NCBI GenBank assembly: GCA_003142855.1
Contig: PLNW01000162.1
Span: 1-64,000 of the forward strand
Source: Myxococcales bacterium
Lineage (GTDB): Bacteria; Myxococcota_A; Polyangia; Fen-1088
Reading direction: 5' to 3'
Length of the DNA: 64,000 nt
Shown in pieces: positions 44,229-53,208 of the stretch. The position numbers were made by a program, and so were the translations under genes. How positions within the stretch are numbered: position 1 is the stretch's first letter; the number at the start of each line of letters is the position of its first letter. The notes below the pieces were generated by a model. The model saw only the letters and a program-made list of their open reading frames with translations. It ran no database searches and was not told the origin of the DNA.

Positions 44229-47177
44229 ATGTCGTTCCATTTGATCTCGCGCTGCCTGTTGCGCGCACCTCTTCTTCCCGTGCGTGCCTTGCGCGATCCG
44301 CAGGCGGCGCTGCGGCGGCATCCCTTGGGCGCGATGGCCGTGGAACTGGCCAGCCCGGATCTGGCAACAGCGCTGCAGCGAGACTCCGGCTCCGCTGCAG
44401 AGGCCGCGTTCTCACGCTACGCCCGCCGCGCTGCTTTTCGACCCACGCCCGCGGGCTTGCTGGCGGGCGTGGCCATGGGCAGGCTGGGCCAGCGCACGCG
44501 GCTTGAAACCGACGAGGTCGAGGCTGTCTTGGCGCCGACCTGGGAGCGCATGGCTGCCCTGGGGCGCGCGCTGCTCGACGAGCCCGAGATTCGTCCTGCT
44601 GTTCGGCTACGAATCGCGCCTTCGCTGATGGCTGCGGGTGCGCAGGCTGTGTGGTTGGGTCTGGTCAGCGACGGCCTCGAGGTGCGCTCCAGTGACGTGG
44701 ATGCTGTGCTGGCCGCCGTGATCGAGAGCGTACAAGAGTGGACGCCCTGGGCTGCGGTGAGCCGGGCGGTTGAGGCTGCGGTCCGTGGCGAGGCAGGCGA
44801 CGTGGACGAGCTGTTGCTTGTGCTCGTCGACCGCGGCGTTCTTTGCCACGATCTGGCGCCGCCTATCGTGGGACAGCCGCCGGCGCAGTGGTTGGTCCAG
44901 CGCTTGGCGCGCTTTCCAGCCGAAGCCCGGGCTGTGGCCGATCCGATCCGCCAGCGACTGCTGGGGATTTCTCCGACTGACCTGTCCGGAACGCGCGCTG
45001 CCCTGGCCGAGCTCCCTGGCGCCAACGACTCGGCGACCGACGTGACGGGTACGCTTTGCATTCGCCCGCGTGGCGAGCCGATGCTTTCGCGGCAGGCGGT
45101 GGTGCGGGCAGCAGCATGCGCGCCGCTCTTGTTGCGTCTGCAGGAAGCACTGGCTGGTCCGGTGGCGGAGCGCGTTTGCGATGCCGGCGTAGCGGAGCGG
45201 CTGGATTCCATGGTCGAAGTTTTCGGCGCGGGTGCGTTGGACCTGACGGCCCTGGCCACGGGCGGCTATGGAAGCGCGCTGGGTGAGACCGACGAGGAGC
45301 CAGCGCAGGGCGATGGCGGACTTGACGTGCTCGCGTTTCTGGCCGAGGCCGTGGCACAAGCCGCAGCGGCGGGCGAATTCCAGATCACGCTCGATCCGGC
45401 GGCACTCGATGCGATCGTGCCTGCAGTCGGCGTGCCGCCGACCTTCGAGCTGTTCTTGTCGCCAGCCCGCGAACCGCCGCGCGCGAGGCCGGGCACGGAC
45501 TGGTTGCTCGGACTGCACGCGCCCGCTGGCGCGAGCTGGGGACGTTTTGCCGGCGCGCTGGGAACGCCGATGGGCGAAGCGCTGGCCGAGCTGGCCGCGG
45601 CGGAAAAGCAGGCGCGTCCCGGCGAGAGGGCAGTGGACGTGGTGTACGCGCCGTCGCCCGCGCTGGCGGATCTGTGCGCCCATGCGCCCGTGCGTGAGGT
45701 TGCGCTGGCGCTGGTGGGCTGGCCCGAAAACGCGGCGTTGACCCCGGCCGAACTCGCGCTGGTGGCTGACCCCGCCGCTGCGGAACCGTGGACTCTGCGA
45801 GACTCGACGTCGCAGCCCATCGCACCCAGTCCGCTTCATCGCGTGCGCTCAGCCACGGCGCCGTCCGGGGTCTATCGCTTGCTGGCGGGCTGGTCGTTCG
45901 CACGGCAACAGGTACCCTGGGCGTTTTCATGGGGTGCGCTCGCCGGGCTGAGCTTCCTGCCGCGCGTGGTTCTCGACGGCTTTGTGGTGGCGCCCGCCAG
46001 TTGGCGCGTTCCTTCCGCCGTGGACATTGCGCGTCCGGGGACGCTCGCGCGCTGGCGTCGAGAGAACCGCGTTCCCGCTGCCGTGCAGGCAGGCCAGGGC
46101 GACGAGCTGCTCTATCTGGATCTTCGAGCGGCCGGCGCCTGCGCAGAGCTGGCGCGTTTCGCTGGTGGCCGAGTCTTCGAGATCTGGCCGCCCCTCGAAG
46201 CCTTGCCAGATGAAGGTGGCCGTCGCGTCGAAGCGGTGGTGGCTGTGGCCCACGTCCCTGACGGAGATGAAATCGAGGGTCTGACGGCAACCATCGAGGC
46301 AACCCGCGCTGCGGGACGTGTGCCGCCGCCAGCCCAGGCGCCACCCGCAGAGAACTGGGTCAGTTTTCGCCTCTACGGTGCGGTCGAGCGCCAGGACGCC
46401 GTGCTCTTCGAGGCTGTGGGCCCGGCGGTCAAGGCCGCGCTCGACGCAGGAGAGATCGACGCGTGGTTCTTCTTGCCCTACGTCGACCAGCCGGGCCGAC
46501 GCCACCACCTGCGCGTGCGGGGCCACGCGGGTTCCGAGCGCAAGGCCGAAGCGTTTTCTCGGCGTGTGCGGCGTGCTCTCGCGTCCTTGTGCGCTCGCGG
46601 TGATGTGGTCAGTGTGGAGATGGGCGGATACTTCCGCGAGGCTGCGCGCTACGGAGGAGCGGCGCTCATGCCGGCCGTGGAGCGGCTGTTTCAGGCCAGC
46701 AGCGAACTGGTCCTGGCCATCTTGGAAGCTGAGGACCAGGGCACGGCGCAGGTTGATCGCGTGGCCCTAGCGGTACGCGCCGCCGACGCCATCGCTGGCG
46801 GGCTGGGACTGGACGTCGCAGCGCGAATGGGATTGGCGCGTCGCTGTCGGGAAGCCTGTGCGCGCGCCGGACTGCTCGACGAGGAACACGCGCGGCAGGA
46901 ATATCGACAGCGCGCCCGGCAGCTTTTCGCGTGGATCGCCGGCCAGGACGTTGATGTCCTCACACCCGGGCTTGCGCGTTTGAATGAAATCGCCGCGTCA
47001 GTGGCGGGCTCGCTGAATTCCGACTTGCGCTTGGCCTTGCAGCAGAAACTGCCGGTCTTGCTTCACCTGCAGGACGTGCGCCTTGCAGGCGCCAACCTCG
47101 CGGGTGAGGCGCTCGCCCACTATCTCTGGCATCGCACGCTGGAAGGCATCGCAGCCCAGAGCAAGCGGACAGGATAG
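44229..47177 (+). CDS. Full-length LanB-type (lantibiotic) dehydratase
   Basis: The 982-residue protein has the two LanB parts. The N-terminal glutamylation domain contains RRAAFRPTPAGLLAGVAMG (cf. RxTPFGLFAG in LanB). The C-terminal SpaB-type elimination domain starts about 705 (ENWVSFRLYGAVERQDAVLF, AWFFLPYVDQPGRRHHLRVR). LanB enzymes use glutamyl-tRNA to activate Ser/Thr of peptides and then eliminate glutamate. No LanC cyclase, transporter, protease or clear precursor is nearby. ATG 44229 is 11 bases after the DTW stop, suggesting co-transcription. A peptide aminoacyl-tRNA ligase-like role is possible. Confidence 0.88.
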   Translation: MSFHLISRCLLRAPLLPVRALRDPQAALRRHPLGAMAVELASPDLATALQRDSGSAAEAAFSRYARRAAFRPTPAGLLAGVAMGRLGQRTRLETDEVEAVLAPTWERMAALGRALLDEPEIRPAVRLRIAPSLMAAGAQAVWLGLVSDGLEVRSSDVDAVLAAVIESVQEWTPWAAVSRAVEAAVRGEAGDVDELLLVLVDRGVLCHDLAPPIVGQPPAQWLVQRLARFPAEARAVADPIRQRLLGISPTDLSGTRAALAELPGANDSATDVTGTLCIRPRGEPMLSRQAVVRAAACAPLLLRLQEALAGPVAERVCDAGVAERLDSMVEVFGAGALDLTALATGGYGSALGETDEEPAQGDGGLDVLAFLAEAVAQAAAAGEFQITLDPAALDAIVPAVGVPPTFELFLSPAREPPRARPGTDWLLGLHAPAGASWGRFAGALGTPMGEALAELAAAEKQARPGERAVDVVYAPSPALADLCAHAPVREVALALVGWPENAALTPAELALVADPAAAEPWTLRDSTSQPIAPSPLHRVRSATAPSGVYRLLAGWSFARQQVPWAFSWGALAGLSFLPRVVLDGFVVAPASWRVPSAVDIARPGTLARWRRENRVPAAVQAGQGDELLYLDLRAAGACAELARFAGGRVFEIWPPLEALPDEGGRRVEAVVAVAHVPDGDEIEGLTATIEATRAAGRVPPPAQAPPAENWVSFRLYGAVERQDAVLFEAVGPAVKAALDAGEIDAWFFLPYVDQPGRRHHLRVRGHAGSERKAEAFSRRVRRALASLCARGDVVSVEMGGYFREAARYGGAALMPAVERLFQASSELVLAILEAEDQGTAQVDRVALAVRAADAIAGGLGLDVAARMGLARRCREACARAGLLDEEHARQEYRQRARQLFAWIAGQDVDVLTPGLARLNEIAASVAGSLNSDLRLALQQKLPVLLHLQDVRLAGANLAGEALAHYLWHRTLEGIAAQSKRTG

Positions 47178-47202
47178 GGCGCCCAGCCACCACTTTAAGA
47201 AT

Positions 47203-47571
47203 TCAGTTTTGTATGTTCTTGTGCGCGGCGAGCTTCGCGCGCACTTGTTCCATGTCCAGATCTCTAACCCGAACCGCGAGTGCGTGGAGGGCTTCTTCAG
47301 GAAGGGCCCCCGCCTGCGAAAAGACCAGAATGCCCTCGCGGAAAATCATGAGAGTGGGGATGGCCCGGATGCCAAAGGACACCGCCAGGTCTGGGTGTTC
47401 TTTCGCGTTGACCTTGGCGAATACGACCTCCGGGTTCCTGTCGGCGACTCGGTCAAAGATAGGACCAAAGACGCGACAGGGTTCACACCCGGGAGCCCAC
47501 CAATCTACAAATACAATTCCGCTCTTGACTAGCGACGGGAAGTCTTCGTCGTTCACGTTCCGCATCGGCAT
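47203..47571 (-). CDS. Thioredoxin with CEPC active site
   Basis: The 122-residue thioredoxin fold has FVDWWAPGCEPCRVFGPIFD, so the active site is C-E-P-C instead of C-G-P-C. The cis-Pro loop is AIPTLMIFREG. Length is normal for a cytosolic thioredoxin. A bulkier acidic residue between the cysteines should change redox potential. It is 43 bases downstream of the small acidic protein on the same strand and converges on LanB. Confidence 0.93.
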   Translation of the reverse strand: MPMRNVNDEDFPSLVKSGIVFVDWWAPGCEPCRVFGPIFDRVADRNPEVVFAKVNAKEHPDLAVSFGIRAIPTLMIFREGILVFSQAGALPEEALHALAVRVRDLDMEQVRAKLAAHKNIQN

Positions 47572-47614
47572 GGCCTACCTGCCATGACTTTTCGATGCCC
47601 ACTTTTGGCAGAGG

Positions 47615-47908
47615 TTACTTCCCGGCGTCCTTGTGGTCTTCGCCGTGGTCTTCATCCTTCTCCGCCGACTCCCGGCGCAGAAGCTCATGTAGCAGCGTGC
47701 GCTCGATGCATGACTGGACGGGGACGGTTTCTTCGATAGGAATCACCTGCTGAGGAACGGCGCTGGGCGCGTCCGCGGGCGCCTCGTCGTCTTTGTCAGA
47801 CAAAGCGGGGATCTCCTGAGTTTTATCGATTGAGTCGACGGGCGTGGGCACGTCGGGAATCCTACGCGACACCGGACGGGTGTTTGTCCGACCCATTGCT
47901 CTTGTCAT
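47615..47908 (-). CDS. Small acidic, probably disordered protein
   Basis: The 97-residue product has a strong Shine-Dalgarno (AGGAG) before ATG 47908. The first 20 residues are Arg/Thr-rich (MTRAMGRTNTRPVSRR). The middle is Pro/Asp/Glu-rich (PVDSIDKTQEIPALSDKDDE). A short amphipathic stretch, VQSCIERTLLHELLRRES, is followed by a His/Asp/Lys tail. There is a single Cys. No homologous family is recognised. Gene position beside LanB and size allow a modified-peptide precursor, but the C-terminus has few Ser/Thr. The 199 bases upstream hold no gene. Confidence 0.55.
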   Translation of the reverse strand: MTRAMGRTNTRPVSRRIPDVPTPVDSIDKTQEIPALSDKDDEAPADAPSAVPQQVIPIEETVPVQSCIERTLLHELLRRESAEKDEDHGEDHKDAGK

Positions 47909-48107
47909 CGGTTCTCCTGCCGGCCGCTTGAACCCAGAAAACAACCATCGGGTTCGTTCCTCGGACCTGCGCTTGAGCCAAGCGAAGCACAGCAACAGCA
48001 TAGATCACATGGTCCCCCGTCGGTAAGGGGATTGCCTCTTTGCGCAGCTCGGCGGAGCCGAGCGTTGTCCAGGCGCGCCGAGCCGGCATGGACGCCTGCG
48101 TGATGCT

Positions 48108-49313
48108 ATGAAGGGGGCAATGAAGCCACCGCCAGAAGAAGATTTCGCCGCACTCTTGCAGGAGTTCGAGGGCAAGAACGCCCGCCGGGCCGAGCGCGAC
48201 GTGCGGGTGGGCGATTCGGTGCGTGGCCGCGTTATTTCGCTGGGCCGCGAAACCGCCTTCGTGGAACTGGCGGGCGGCAAGAGCGAGGGCATGATCGAGC
48301 TACAGCAGTTGCGCGACGAAGATGGCAATCTGACGGTCAAGGTTGGCGACGAGATCGAGGCACATGTGGTGGAGACCATGGGCAAGTCGGGTTGCGTGGT
48401 CCTGCGCCGGACCGCGGTCGCGCGCGGACCTGAAGCCAAGGCTGAACTGCAGCAGGCGGCGCAACTGGGACTGGCCGTGGAAGGGACGGTGACCGGCGTG
48501 AACAAAGGGGGTGTGGAAGTGTTGGTGGCGGGCGTGCGCGGTTTTTGCCCTATTTCGCAGTTAGAAATGCGCCACGTGGAAGATGCCAGCGAGTACGTGG
48601 GTCGCAAGCTCGAGTTCCGAATCACGCGCTACGATGTGGACCGGCGCGGCGACAACCTGGTGGTCTCGCGGCGCGCATTGCTGGAAGCCGAGGCACGAGC
48701 GCGCGCTGACAAGATTCGCAGCAAGCTGGTGCCGGGCGCGGTCCTGCCCGGCGTGGTGGTCGGGCTCAAAGATTTCGGCGCGTTCATCGACCTGGGCGGG
48801 ATCCAGGGCATGTTGCCTGCGTCCGAGCTGGGGTTCTCGCGCGGGATGCGGCCTGCTGATCGATTGTCGCTCGGGCAAGAGCTTGAGGTCCAGATCCTGC
48901 GCGTGGAGAAGACGGATGACCCCAAACGACCTGAGCGCATTTCGTTGTCGCTCAAGTCGCTGGAGCGAGATCCTTGGGAGGACGTGGCCAAGCAGTTTCC
49001 GTCGGGAACTAGAGTTTCGGGCCGGGTCACGCGCATCGAAGCGTTCGGCGCGTTTGTCGAGCTGGCGCCGGGGATTGAGGGCTTGGTCCATATCGGCGAG
49101 TTGTCAGGCGGCAAGCCCGTGCGCAACGCGCGGGAGCTGACCAAGGTGGGTGCCACGCTGGAGGTGACCATTCTGGCGCTGGATCGAGAACGGCGTCGCA
49201 TCTCTCTGGGTGTGGGCGAGCGTGCGGACGTGGTGTCGCAGGAAGATCTGGACGCGGCTCGCGCGCCGGCACACCTGGGCACGCTGGGCGACCTGTTCAA
49301 GAAGAAGCTCTAG
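48108..49313 (+). CDS. S1-domain RNA-binding protein (RpsA-like, four S1 repeats)
   Basis: The 401-residue protein has four S1 OB-folds at about 33-105, 117-190, 207-282 and 296-370. Typical strands are GDSVRGRVISLGRETAFVEL, VLPGVVVGLKDFGAFIDLGG and RVSGRVTRIEAFGAFVELAP. Ribosomal protein S1 usually has six repeats. A four-repeat form occurs as an accessory translation or RNA-binding protein. ATG at 48108, with a second at 48120. Confidence 0.88.
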   Translation: MKGAMKPPPEEDFAALLQEFEGKNARRAERDVRVGDSVRGRVISLGRETAFVELAGGKSEGMIELQQLRDEDGNLTVKVGDEIEAHVVETMGKSGCVVLRRTAVARGPEAKAELQQAAQLGLAVEGTVTGVNKGGVEVLVAGVRGFCPISQLEMRHVEDASEYVGRKLEFRITRYDVDRRGDNLVVSRRALLEAEARARADKIRSKLVPGAVLPGVVVGLKDFGAFIDLGGIQGMLPASELGFSRGMRPADRLSLGQELEVQILRVEKTDDPKRPERISLSLKSLERDPWEDVAKQFPSGTRVSGRVTRIEAFGAFVELAPGIEGLVHIGELSGGKPVRNARELTKVGATLEVTILALDRERRRISLGVGERADVVSQEDLDAARAPAHLGTLGDLFKKKL

Positions 49314-49414
49314 TTCCTCCAGGTGCACAAGGGCCTCGTACGCCGGTGCTCCACCACAACCGCTCGGTCAGGCGGCTAAGGCTCACGAGGCCGCCATGAT
49401 AGTATACAAGCCCG

Positions 49415-49990
49415 ATGATCCACCCCACCGCTGAAGTCTCCGCCGATGCCTCGGTGGGGCTAGGCACCAGGATCTGGGCCCATACGCACGTACGCGAGCA
49501 AGCGCGCATTGGCGCAAACTGCATTGTGGGAGAGCATGTGTACATCGACGGCGAGGTGCAGATCGGCAACCAGGTGAAGATTCAGAATGCGGCTCTGCTC
49601 TACCGCCGGCTGATCCTCGAGGACGGGGTCTTCGTGGGCCCGCAGGTCTGTTTCACCAACGATTTGCGGCCACGCGCGGTCATGCCCGACGGGGGATTGA
49701 AGGGTGCCGACGATTGGCAGGCAGGCCTGACCCGGGTGGGTCAGGGGGCTTCACTGGGGGCCCGATCCACGATCCTTTCTGGACTCACCATCGGCGCATG
49801 GGCGATGGTGGGGGCCGGCGCCGTTGTCACCCGCGACGTGCCTGACTACGGGCTGGTCCTGGGCACGCCGGCCCGGCTGGTTGGCTGGGTCTGCCCCTGT
49901 GGCGAACGACTGGTTCCACAGCCGGGAACCGGGCTCCGTCCGTGGCGCTGCCCCAAGGACGGATGGGAAAGATGTCTGGACGGACCATGA
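49415..49990 (+). CDS. WlbB/WbpD-like sugar N-acetyltransferase (left-handed beta helix)
   Basis: The 191-residue hexapeptide-repeat acyltransferase (ADASVGLGTRIWAHTHVREQ; QIGNQVKIQNAALL; VGQGASLGARSTILSGLTIG; AMVGAGAVVTRDVPDYGLVL) has the CFTNDLRPRAV segment of WbpD/WlbB enzymes. These acetylate UDP-3-amino sugars from acetyl-CoA for surface polysaccharides. The C-terminal CPCGERL...CPKDG could bind zinc. ATGA overlap couples it to the following oxidoreductase. Confidence 0.88.
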   Translation: MIHPTAEVSADASVGLGTRIWAHTHVREQARIGANCIVGEHVYIDGEVQIGNQVKIQNAALLYRRLILEDGVFVGPQVCFTNDLRPRAVMPDGGLKGADDWQAGLTRVGQGASLGARSTILSGLTIGAWAMVGAGAVVTRDVPDYGLVLGTPARLVGWVCPCGERLVPQPGTGLRPWRCPKDGWERCLDGP

Positions 49991-51033
49991 TGCGCGCTGC
50001 GGTTATCGGCGCTGGTTCCATGGGCCGTCACCACGCGCGTCTACTGGCCGACATGGACGGCGTGGAACTGATTGCTCTTGCCGACATCGACCCACAGCGA
50101 CGGGCTGCAGTCGCCAAGCGCACCGGCGCGCGGCCCTACGAATCATACGCGGCCATGTTCGAGACCGAGAAGATCGACGTCGTCAGCGTCGCCCTGCCCA
50201 CCTCGCTCCACCACGCGGCAGTGGTGTGCGCCTTCGAGCACGGCGTGCATGTCCTGGTGGAAAAGCCGATCGCGGCCACGGTCGAGGACGCCGTCGATCT
50301 GATCCGACGGCGGGAACAAGTGGGACTAACCCTCGCGGTCGGCCACGTGGAACGGCACAACCCCGCCGTCACCGAGCTGATGCGCAGGGTCCGCGAGGGA
50401 GAACTGGGCCGGCTATTCCAGGCGCACTCACGCCGGATGTCGCCCTTCCCGGCCTACGTCCACGATGTGGGTGTTGCGCTGGATTTGGCCACCCACGAGA
50501 TCGACATCCTGCGGACCCTCGCCGGGACGCCCCTTCTGCGTGTGTTCGCAGAGAGCTGCCAGAATGTGCATACCAGCCACGAGGATTCTTTGTTCGGCAC
50601 CTTGCGTTTCCAAGATGGGCTTGTGGCCAGTCTACACGTCAACTGGGTGACCCCCTGTAAGACTCGTGAATGCCGGATCATCGGCGAGCGAGGAATGGCC
50701 GTGATCGACTACCTCACCCAGGATCTGCTCTTCTATGAGAACAGCAACGCGCCCAGCCGTTGGGACACGATGGCCCTTTTCAAGGGGGTAGAAGAGGGCA
50801 ACGTGGTCAAGCTGCGCGTGCAGAAGGTAGAGCCCTTGCGGGCCGAGTTGGCCGATTTCATACGGGCCGCCCGGACCGCGACGCCCCCGCTGGTCACCGG
50901 CACCGACGGCCTCTTTGCGGTTGCCATTGCGCAAATCCTGCTCGAGTCTGCGCGAACCCGGCAGGCGGTGGACGTCAAGGACGAAGTGATGCGCCGGAAT
51001 TGGCCGGAGGTGCTGCTGACGGGGAACAAATAA
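49987..51033 (+). CDS. Gfo/Idh/MocA oxidoreductase (WlbA-like), 3' end altered by repeat
   Basis: The 348-residue NAD-dependent sugar dehydrogenase has RAAVIGAGSMGRHHARLLAD, the EKPIA motif (HVLVEKPIAATVED) and substrate region HDVGVALDLATHEIDI. WlbA oxidises UDP-GlcNAcA in the pathway that uses WlbB, matching its neighbour. The family normally ends near ESARTGQ-type helix. Here ESARTRQAVDV is followed by KDEVMRRNWPEVLLTGNK, which is encoded by repeat RE-C. No aminotransferase of the pathway is present. Confidence 0.87.
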   Translation: MMRAAVIGAGSMGRHHARLLADMDGVELIALADIDPQRRAAVAKRTGARPYESYAAMFETEKIDVVSVALPTSLHHAAVVCAFEHGVHVLVEKPIAATVEDAVDLIRRREQVGLTLAVGHVERHNPAVTELMRRVREGELGRLFQAHSRRMSPFPAYVHDVGVALDLATHEIDILRTLAGTPLLRVFAESCQNVHTSHEDSLFGTLRFQDGLVASLHVNWVTPCKTRECRIIGERGMAVIDYLTQDLLFYENSNAPSRWDTMALFKGVEEGNVVKLRVQKVEPLRAELADFIRAARTATPPLVTGTDGLFAVAIAQILLESARTRQAVDVKDEVMRRNWPEVLLTGNK

Positions 51034-51056
51034 CTCCAGCGGCTTTGCAAACCCCG
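50970..51056 (+). repeat. RE-C copy 1 (85-bp direct repeat)
   Basis: The shared core begins TCAAGGACGAAGTGATG and continues through GGCCGGAGGTGCTGC to GCAAACCCCGG. A second copy at 52804-52890 differs at about ten positions and lacks six bases. It forms the 3' end of the Gfo/Idh gene and its stop codon (TAA at 51031). Confidence 0.8.
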
Positions 51057-51062
51057 GAGTGG

Positions 51063-51922
51063 GTGACCATACTGTCGGCGGTGGCATCCTGGCCATGCCT
51101 CGCGACACGCCCGTTCCCCAACGATTCCAAGCTCGATCCCGCGCATAGGGACACCACGAAAGAGCGCCTCACCTGCACCCCGCCGCAGTTCAAGCTGAGT
51201 CGGCTCTCAAGAGAACTCTACGTAAGTTTCCTGCACAAGGCCCAGGCCCAGGGCTTTTCTTTCTGCCGATTCCGCGAGCTAGACGGCGCTGACAGGCGTA
51301 GGTGCATTGTCATGCGCCACGACATCGACCTGTCCCCGAAACACGCGCTGATGATGGCCAAGATTGAGCACGAACTGCGGATCCCCACCACGTATTTCGT
51401 CATGCTGGATGGACAATTCTACAACGCCTTCGAGCCGGAGAATTTGAAGGACATCCGGGCCATCCGGGAGCTGGGCCACGAAGTCGGCCTGCATTTCTCG
51501 GCCACGTCGTCGATCAAGGGCGACATTGATCGAGACATCCAGTATCAGATGGGCATCCTCGAAGCCATCATCAAGGCGCCGGTCGCTTCGTTCTCGCAGC
51601 ATGATCCCGTCAATGCCGGTCAGTGGAGCCCGGCTTGGGGACCTACGTGGATGCGTACCGCGCTATCCCCAAGTACGACCTGCTCTACGTCAGCGACAGC
51701 GGCATGATGTGGCGGAAACACACCTTCGAGGCGGCCCTCGACGAGAACCGCAGCCTCTGCCTTTTGGCCCACCCCATCTCTTGGCTCCACGAGAAGGACG
51801 ACCTCATCGCAATCATCAGGGAAGTAGAAGACGACGACAGACGTCGGGCTGCCCAGCGCTTCGACACGTTCGCCGAGAACCACCTCAAGTACTACGAGCG
51901 AAGGCTGGCCGAGGGAGTGTAG
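51063..51922 (+). pseudogene. Polysaccharide-deacetylase-like gene with one frameshift
   Basis: The frame from GTG 51063 gives VMRHDIDLSPKHALMMAKIE, PTTYFVMLDGQFYNAFEPEN and LGHEVGLHFSAT, characteristic of polysaccharide-deacetylase-fold proteins in surface-glycan loci. The sequence jumps by -1 near 51623 and continues as LGTYVDAYRAIPKYDLLYVS and LLAHPISWLHEKDDLIAIIR to the stop at 51922. A single base is missing relative to an intact gene. This may be a real mutation or an assembly error. The exact start is uncertain. Confidence 0.75.
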
Positions 51923-51924
51923 CC

Positions 51925-53208
51925 TTGCTAGCGGTCAGTTTGAAAGAGCGGGAGATTCGCAAGGTGGTGGCGGCGCCTCCGGTTTCGGACAGCGGCGATG
52001 ACGAGATCGTCGCCATCGCCACACTCGCTGAACGGCAAGACAGGGCACTGTACTTCCTGAACCGAACGGTGGACGACGCCATCTTGCAGGAGCTGGCGCG
52101 ACTGCGGGGATGCATCTTTCTCGCCAAGCACGGACTCGATACCCACGGGCTTGCCCAACACAATTCGGTCCTCGATCACCCCAACCCTCGACTCGCCATC
52201 GCCCGCGTCCTGCTCTTCGTCGAGCAGAATGGCCGGTGCCGCCGTTCTCAGCGAGTTCGTGAGATCTCGTGTGACGCGCGTATCTCGCCCTTGGCGGCGG
52301 TCGAGGGCGGGGTCCACATCGCCACGGGCGTGGAGGTCGAGCCCTTCTGTTTCATCGGCGACGGTGTGGCCCTGGGCCAGGGCACTATCGTGAGAACCGG
52401 CGCCAAGCTGAAAGGCGATACAACGGTCGGCGAGGGTTGCGTGATTGGCGCCAATGCTGTCATCGGCGGTAGTGGTTTTGGCATCGATCGAGACGAGCAG
52501 GGACGCAATGTGCGTGTGCCCCAGCTCGGAGGCGTGCGCATCGGGTCCCATGTGGAGATCGGCGCTCTCGCTACCGTATGTTCCGGCACCATCGATCCCA
52601 CCGTGATCGCCGACCATGTCAAGATTGACGATCATGTCCATGTGGCCCACAACGCCCGCATTGGCAGCAATTGCGTCATCACGGCGGGCGTAGTCATAGG
52701 CGGGAGCGCAACCGTGGGCGAAGACACCTGGATAGGCCTTCAGGCGGTGATCCGCGATTGCATATCGGTTGGAAATGGGTGTCTGCTCGGACGGCGAATG
52801 AAGAGTAGACTTCAAGGACGAGGTGATGGGCCAGAACTGGCCGGAGGTGCTGCGGACGGGGCGGGAACAGCGGCTTGGCAAACCCCGGCGCGGAACTGCA
52901 GAGCCAGTTCGTACCCGGGATCGATGGCCAGAGCCCGCTCGATGGCCGCGCACGCTTTGCCGCGCTCGCCGTCGGCGAGCTGCACCGACGCCAGGTTGTA
53001 CCAGAACTTCCAATCGGTATCGCCGACCAGAGGCCACAGGTGCTTGAGGACCAGCTTCGCATCCTTCACCCGCCCTAGATGCAGATACACGACCGCGAGG
53101 TTGTTCAGGGCGCGGCGGTTGTTGGGATCCAATTGCAGCGCCCGTTCCAGCAAGGGCAACGCGTCCGCGTCGCGGCCTTGCGAGGTGGCCAGGGTGGCCA
53201 GACGATAG
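51925..53208 (+). CDS. LpxD-like acyltransferase, truncated and extended by repeat RE-C
   Basis: The frame begins at TTG 51925, three bases after the deacetylase stop, with GAGGGAG upstream. Residues to about 290 are a complete LpxD-like left-handed helix: GVEVEPFCFIGDGVALGQGT, GANAVIGGSGFGIDRDEQGR and VKIDDHVHVAHNARIGSN with the catalytic-type His. Homology stops at GNGCLLG (about 52794). The rest (RRMKSRLQGRGDG...) comes from RE-C and the antisense of the next gene, where it overlaps real TPR coding. The true protein is probably truncated. A role in O-acyl or N-acyl sugar transfer is likely. Confidence 0.65.
   Translation: MLAVSLKEREIRKVVAAPPVSDSGDDEIVAIATLAERQDRALYFLNRTVDDAILQELARLRGCIFLAKHGLDTHGLAQHNSVLDHPNPRLAIARVLLFVEQNGRCRRSQRVREISCDARISPLAAVEGGVHIATGVEVEPFCFIGDGVALGQGTIVRTGAKLKGDTTVGEGCVIGANAVIGGSGFGIDRDEQGRNVRVPQLGGVRIGSHVEIGALATVCSGTIDPTVIADHVKIDDHVHVAHNARIGSNCVITAGVVIGGSATVGEDTWIGLQAVIRDCISVGNGCLLGRRMKSRLQGRGDGPELAGGAADGAGTAAWQTPARNCRASSYPGSMARARSMAAHALPRSPSASCTDARLYQNFQSVSPTRGHRCLRTSFASFTRPRCRYTTARLFRARRLLGSNCSARSSKGNASASRPCEVARVARR
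52804..52890 (+). repeat. RE-C copy 2 (85-bp direct repeat)
   Basis: Homologous to 50970-51056 and in the same orientation. It ends the LpxD-like gene on the plus strand. Read antisense, it encodes the last residues (AAVPAPSAAPPASSGPSPRP) of the minus-strand TPR/GT-C gene. Confidence 0.8.
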
